NCBI GenBank assembly: GCA_946407055.1
Contig: CAMJMP010000030.1
Coordinates: 1 to 8,444, forward strand
Origin: an uncultured Mycoplasmatota bacterium
Lineage (GTDB): Bacteria; Bacillota_I; Bacilli_A; RF39; UBA660
Direction: 5' to 3'
Length of the DNA stretch: 8,444 nt
Below the pieces are notes generated by a model, which was not told where the DNA came from, searched no databases, and saw only the letters and a program-made list of their open reading frames with translations. This document shows, piece after piece, positions 5,645 through 8,444 of this stretch. Position 1 is the stretch's first letter; each line of letters starts with the position of its first letter. Made by a program: the position numbers and the translations under genes.

Positions 5645-6625
5645 CTATTTCGTTAATAACCTTTTTGTTACTTCCTTATCTAAACTACTCTCATAGTTTA
5701 CACCAAAGTAATTCAACTGTTCACTTAAACATTTAGCACCATCTAAAACAGATTGCATGTGAATAAGTATTTCTTTCTTAACAGAATAGTTTCCTCCTAT
5801 ATAGATATCTAATAATTTAAATGCTTTTAGTATAGAAAATAAATACTTACCTGCATCTAAATATGATACTTCATCAAATACAGGATCTTCTTTTGCTAAC
5901 TCTTCAAAATCTTGATTTTGATATAAATACATCAAATTAAATTTTCTACATAAACAATTAACTCTGTTCATTATTGCTGCTGTATATATTTCCTTATGTT
6001 CATAAGCATATAATAATTCCATAAAGATACTTAATACTTCATCATCATAATAATCATCAACAATTCCTTTTTGGGATTTTAACTGTGTATGCACCAATTC
6101 ATGAATATAACAAGGGACACTAAACTCAGATACTACATGTGGTAAATTTATTCTCTTAAAATAAACATTAATCTTTTTTAATACCTCTATAAACTTATCA
6201 AAGTCCTCCATATAGAATACTTGTGGTGTTAAAGATCCAGCTATAACACATGTCTTTTCATAATCTAGATGAACTTTAAAAGGACTAACTATTTTAGCGG
6301 CACTATTATACATTTTTGCAATAGCATCTGGATCATCTAATTTTGCTGCTTTTTTATAAACACGAAATGCTCTAGAATCAGATAATGTTCCTACATTATG
6401 AAATAATAATTTAGAACCACAAAAAGCTTTAGTCTTTTCCTTAACTTCTTTCTTTTTCATAAATGGTAATTCAACCATTTGATAATCAGGCATCTCTAAT
6501 TCAGATATATCACAAACTGTTTTAATAGTTTCTAAATCTAATGTTCTCTTTTGAAAATCATCAAATCCATAAAAAGCATTATTTAATATAATTCTTTGTT
6601 CTGGAGTAACTTGTATAAAGTCCAT
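5645..6625 (-). CDS. Putative HExxH zinc metalloprotease, family not identified
   Basis: The protein is 326 residues, with no signal peptide or membrane helix, so it is predicted to be cytosolic. The key sign is YIHELVHTQ: His174, Glu175 and His178 form a classic zinc-binding HExxH. A downstream glutamate in DDEVLSIFMELLYAYE (Glu196 or Glu203) could be the third ligand. Placement of a Phe-x-Glu helix about 25 residues after the motif recalls the M3 oligopeptidase/gluzincin arrangement, though the protein is much shorter and the second part of the M3 motif is absent. The C-terminal third is helical with several Cys, Tyr and Leu residues. GAGGGG lies 5 nt before the ATG. No hairpin separates it from the VanY gene 36 nt downstream, so the two may share a transcript. 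Substrate unknown; loss of activity cannot be excluded from sequence alone. Confidence 0.65.
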   Translation of the reverse strand: MDFIQVTPEQRIILNNAFYGFDDFQKRTLDLETIKTVCDISELEMPDYQMVELPFMKKKEVKEKTKAFCGSKLLFHNVGTLSDSRAFRVYKKAAKLDDPDAIAKMYNSAAKIVSPFKVHLDYEKTCVIAGSLTPQVFYMEDFDKFIEVLKKINVYFKRINLPHVVSEFSVPCYIHELVHTQLKSQKGIVDDYYDDEVLSIFMELLYAYEHKEIYTAAIMNRVNCLCRKFNLMYLYQNQDFEELAKEDPVFDEVSYLDAGKYLFSILKAFKLLDIYIGGNYSVKKEILIHMQSVLDGAKCLSEQLNYFGVNYESSLDKEVTKRLLTK

Positions 6626-6648
6626 AAAATCCCCTCGTTTAATGGTTT

Positions 6649-6657
6649 ATTATATCA
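6649..6657 (-). promoter_or_regulatory. Extended -10 promoter of the metalloprotease gene
   Basis: TGATATAAT (6657-6649) lies 23 nt before the ATG. A weak -35-like TTTACT (6676-6671) sits at 16-nt spacing. It begins just after the glyA terminator. Confidence 0.62.
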
Positions 6658-6677
6658 CTATTATTATTTAAGTAAAT

Positions 6678-6707
6678 AAAAAATACTAAGTGAAAACTTA
6701 GTATTTT
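6678..6707 (-). terminator. glyA terminator
   Basis: Arms AAAATACTAAG (6707-6697 side) and CTTAGTATTTT (6690-6680 side) give an 11-bp perfect stem with a 6-nt loop, then a T6 tract (6683-6678) on the minus strand. The glyA TAA (6700-6698) is inside the first arm. Confidence 0.85.
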
Positions 6708-7927
6708 AATGGATATTTTTTGGTTAATCTCATTACATCAGAATCTAGTTCTTTATATTTCTCTTCATTACCTATATTCTTTAATGCTTCATTAATAATT
6801 CTTGCAACTTCGATAAACTCTTCTTCTTTAAATCCTCTAGTTGTCATAGCCGGACTTCCTATTCTAATTCCACTAGCAACCATCGCTTTTTCAGTTTCAT
6901 TTGGGATAGTATTTTTATTAACTGTAATATGAATACTATCTAATACTTGTTCAGCATCTTTTCCAGTAACTCCAGCAGATGATTTAACATCTAATAATAT
7001 TAAATGGTTATCTGTTCCACCACTTACAACATGGTAACCTAATCTAATAAACTCTTCACACATAGCTTTTATATTTCTTAATACTTGTTCTTGATAAGTC
7101 TTAAACTCAGGTTGTAATGCTTCATAGAAGCATTGTGCTTTCGCACCAATAACATGCATTAATGGTCCACCTTGAATGCCAGGGAACACAACTTTATTAA
7201 TTTTCTTAGCTATCTCTTCATCATTAGTTAAGATTATTCCACCTCTAGGACCTCTTAACGTTTTATGAGTTGTTGATGTAACAACGTCTGCATAAGGAAC
7301 TGGTGATGGATGTAATCCAGCAGCAACTAATCCTGCTATATGTGCCATATCTACAAATAGATAAGCTCCCACCTCATCACATATTTCTCTAAACTTCTTA
7401 AAATCTATAGTTCTAGAATAAGCTGAAGCTCCAGCTATAATCATCTTTGGTTTTTCTCTTAAAGCAATATCTCTTACTTCATCATAGTTAATCATTTCTG
7501 TCTCAGGGTCCACCCCATAACTAACGATTTCATAATCAATACCACTAAAATTTAATTTATATCCGTGTGTTAAATGTCCTCCATTACTTAAGTCCATTCC
7601 TAAAACCTTATCCCCATGGTTTAGTAACGCTCTATAAACAGCCATATTCGCACTAGATCCACTATGAGGTTGTACATTAGCATACTTACAACCAAATAGT
7701 TTAGTTAAATATTCGATGGCCTTTGTTTCAAACATATCGATATATTCACAACCACCATAGTATCTCTTACCACTATACCCTTCGGCATACTTATTAGTAA
7801 GAATACTACCCTGTAGTTTTAATACATCTTTTGATGCATAGTTTTCAGAAGCAATTAACTCTATATTTTCTTCTTGCCTCTTTCTTTCTAGCTTTAAAGC
7901 ATTCTCCAAATATTTATCCATTTTCAT
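6698..7927 (-). CDS. glyA: Serine hydroxymethyltransferase
   Basis: This is a full-length, PLP-dependent GlyA (409 residues, usual for the family). It interconverts serine plus tetrahydrofolate with glycine plus 5,10-methylenetetrahydrofolate, feeding one-carbon units to purine, thymidylate and methionine synthesis in the cytosol. Conserved blocks are visible in order: ELIASENY (23-30), TNKYAEGYSGKRYYGG (44-59), QPHSGSSAN (86-94), GGHLTHG (116-122) and VDMAHIAGLVA (192-202). STTHKTLRGPRGG (218-230) follows, with Lys222 as the PLP lysine. The C-terminal domain has VTVNKNTIPN-like (HITVNKNTIPNE) and RIGSPAMTTRGF segments. The start could be ATG 7927 or ATG 7921 (407 residues): AAGG fits the first at 7 nt, GAGGG fits the second at 6 nt. 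It has its own promoter and terminator. No truncation or substitution of a key residue is seen. Confidence 0.97.
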   Translation of the reverse strand: MKMDKYLENALKLERKRQEENIELIASENYASKDVLKLQGSILTNKYAEGYSGKRYYGGCEYIDMFETKAIEYLTKLFGCKYANVQPHSGSSANMAVYRALLNHGDKVLGMDLSNGGHLTHGYKLNFSGIDYEIVSYGVDPETEMINYDEVRDIALREKPKMIIAGASAYSRTIDFKKFREICDEVGAYLFVDMAHIAGLVAAGLHPSPVPYADVVTSTTHKTLRGPRGGIILTNDEEIAKKINKVVFPGIQGGPLMHVIGAKAQCFYEALQPEFKTYQEQVLRNIKAMCEEFIRLGYHVVSGGTDNHLILLDVKSSAGVTGKDAEQVLDSIHITVNKNTIPNETEKAMVASGIRIGSPAMTTRGFKEEEFIEVARIINEALKNIGNEEKYKELDSDVMRLTKKYPLKY

Positions 7928-7947
7928 CCCTCTACCTTCTTACCATA

Positions 7948-7958
7948 ATTATATAACA
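7948..7958 (-). promoter_or_regulatory. glyA promoter candidate
   Basis: TATAAT (7953-7948) lies 20 nt before the ATG at 7927. Shifted by 2 nt, the same stretch reads TGTTATATA (7958-7950), an imperfect extended -10. TTGTCA (7972-7967) is a good -35 by sequence, but its 13-nt spacing is too short for either reading. Confidence 0.5.
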
Positions 7959-7979
7959 ATTAAACATGACAATCTATAA

Positions 7980-8002
7980 TAATGTGTACCATTTACACAT
8001 TA
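7980..8002. promoter_or_regulatory. Perfect palindrome upstream of glyA, possible operator
   Basis: TAATGTGTA (7980-7988) and TACACATTA (7994-8002) form a perfect 9-bp inverted repeat with a 5-nt centre (CCATT). It sits just upstream of the expected glyA -35 region, where a dimeric regulator would bind. No T-tract follows on either strand, so it is not a typical terminator. No regulator is identified. Confidence 0.45.
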
Positions 8003-8016
8003 AAATAATTACAAAT

Positions 8017-8043
8017 AAAAAAGGATCATTTAAACCCTTTATT
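8017..8043 (-). terminator. Weak terminator of the partial gene at the window end
   Basis: On the minus strand AAAGG (8040-8036) pairs with CCTTT (8024-8020), and two more A-T pairs follow across an A-A mismatch. The loop is 11 nt and T6 (8022-8017) overlaps the arm. The stop codon (8041-8039) lies in the stem. Confidence 0.45.
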
Positions 8044-8444
8044 TACTTGCTAAACGTTCAAATTGTTCATCTGTAAAATAACGACCTATTATGTCTTTAC
8101 TATCAATTAAACCTTTTACTAGTTCCTTATCCGTGACTTGTTCAACAATATAATCAATGTCTAACTTTTCACCAACAGCACTTATTAACTCACTCAAATA
8201 ATAAGAATCATTTACTTTAATAAAATAATCTACTATTGATTTAAAATCTAAATCACTATTTTCATAGTTAAAAGCTAAACGCCATAGCCATTCTCTTTCA
8301 TCTTTCTCTATTCCAGCTTTAACTACTTCTTCAAATTCATCTTGTTTTAATTGTGGAGGAAATGGAGCACGAATATTTTGAGCAATAAACTCTAATAGTT
8401 CATACTTAGATAAACTATCGAAATTCTTATTAAAGTATTCATTA
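8039..8444 (-). CDS. C-terminal part of an unidentified, probably helical protein (start outside window)
   Basis: A stop-free minus-strand frame runs from the window edge to TAA at 8041-8039, giving the last 134 residues or so. The sequence is acidic and rich in Glu, Asp, Leu and aromatic residues, for example SLSKYELLEFIAQNI, EREWLWRLAFNYENSD and ending DEQFERLASK. The regular alternation of charged and hydrophobic residues suggests a bundle or repeat of amphipathic helices. No catalytic motif, signal or membrane segment is visible in this part, and I do not recognise it. It lies upstream of glyA in the same direction, but a weak terminator and the glyA promoter separate them, so shared transcription is doubtful. 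Confidence 0.78.
   Translation of the reverse strand, partial: NEYFNKNFDSLSKYELLEFIAQNIRAPFPPQLKQDEFEEVVKAGIEKDEREWLWRLAFNYENSDLDFKSIVDYFIKVNDSYYLSELISAVGEKLDIDYIVEQVTDKELVKGLIDSKDIIGRYFTDEQFERLASK

Noticed and set aside
6720..6932. Plus-strand open frame of 70 codons inside glyA
   Set aside because: It is antisense to the conserved C-terminal part of glyA, with no ribosome binding site or promoter of its own.
7980..8002. Terminator of the upstream partial gene
   Set aside because: The stem is perfect but has no T-tract on the minus strand after it, and a better-placed hairpin with T6 overlaps that gene's stop.
7928..8038. Glycine riboswitch or T-box leader before glyA
   Set aside because: The promoter lies only 20 nt before the start, leaving no room for a structured leader, and no T-box or riboswitch core was seen.

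Overview
The window is strongly AT-rich DNA from a low-GC, Gram-positive-type bacterium (Bacillota or a close gut Bacilli-like lineage). Four things support this: AGGAGG-type ribosome binding sites, short hairpin plus T-tract terminators, a lipobox lipoprotein with bacterial Ig-like domains, and an Erysipelotrichia/RF39-like protein style. UGA acts as a stop at 4045-4047 and the tryptophans I checked are TGG, so the code is standard (table 11), not the mycoplasma code. A D,D-carboxypeptidase lipoprotein implies a peptidoglycan wall. No mobile element, CRISPR array, rRNA or tRNA was seen.

Layout. The end of an unidentified plus-strand gene (2-241) converges on a minus-strand gene for a large cytosolic protein with a transglutaminase-like Cys/His/Asp core (246-1940; the ATG at 1940 is preferred to the upstream GTG). 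Upstream of that lies an iron-dependent lactaldehyde reductase/alcohol dehydrogenase, fucO (1995-3143, minus). It is divergent from a TetR-family regulator (3289-3837, plus), and 145 bp of shared promoter DNA separates them. The regulator converges on a tiny, very basic 38-residue gene (3865-3981, minus) that has its own promoter, an excellent ribosome binding site and a terminator. Next, all on the minus strand, come a 111-residue three-helix membrane protein (4045-4380), a VanY-type D,D-carboxypeptidase lipoprotein (4424-5608), a putative HExxH zinc metalloprotease of no family I can name (5645-6625), serine hydroxymethyltransferase glyA (6698-7927), and the C-terminal end of an unidentified helical protein (8039-8444).

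Organisation. Most genes look monocistronic. Nearly every minus-strand gene has its own extended -10 promoter (TGnTATAAT) 20-30 nt before its start, and a terminator hairpin that overlaps or abuts its stop codon. The likely exception is the metalloprotease-VanY pair: only 36 nt and no terminator separate them. The clearest regulatory pairing is the TetR regulator with fucO. Two of the unidentified genes encode cytosolic protease-like proteins. The window is mostly housekeeping and metabolism. I found no convincing new multi-gene system; the best leads are the hidden 38-residue gene, the two orphan protease-like proteins, and the uniform promoter architecture.
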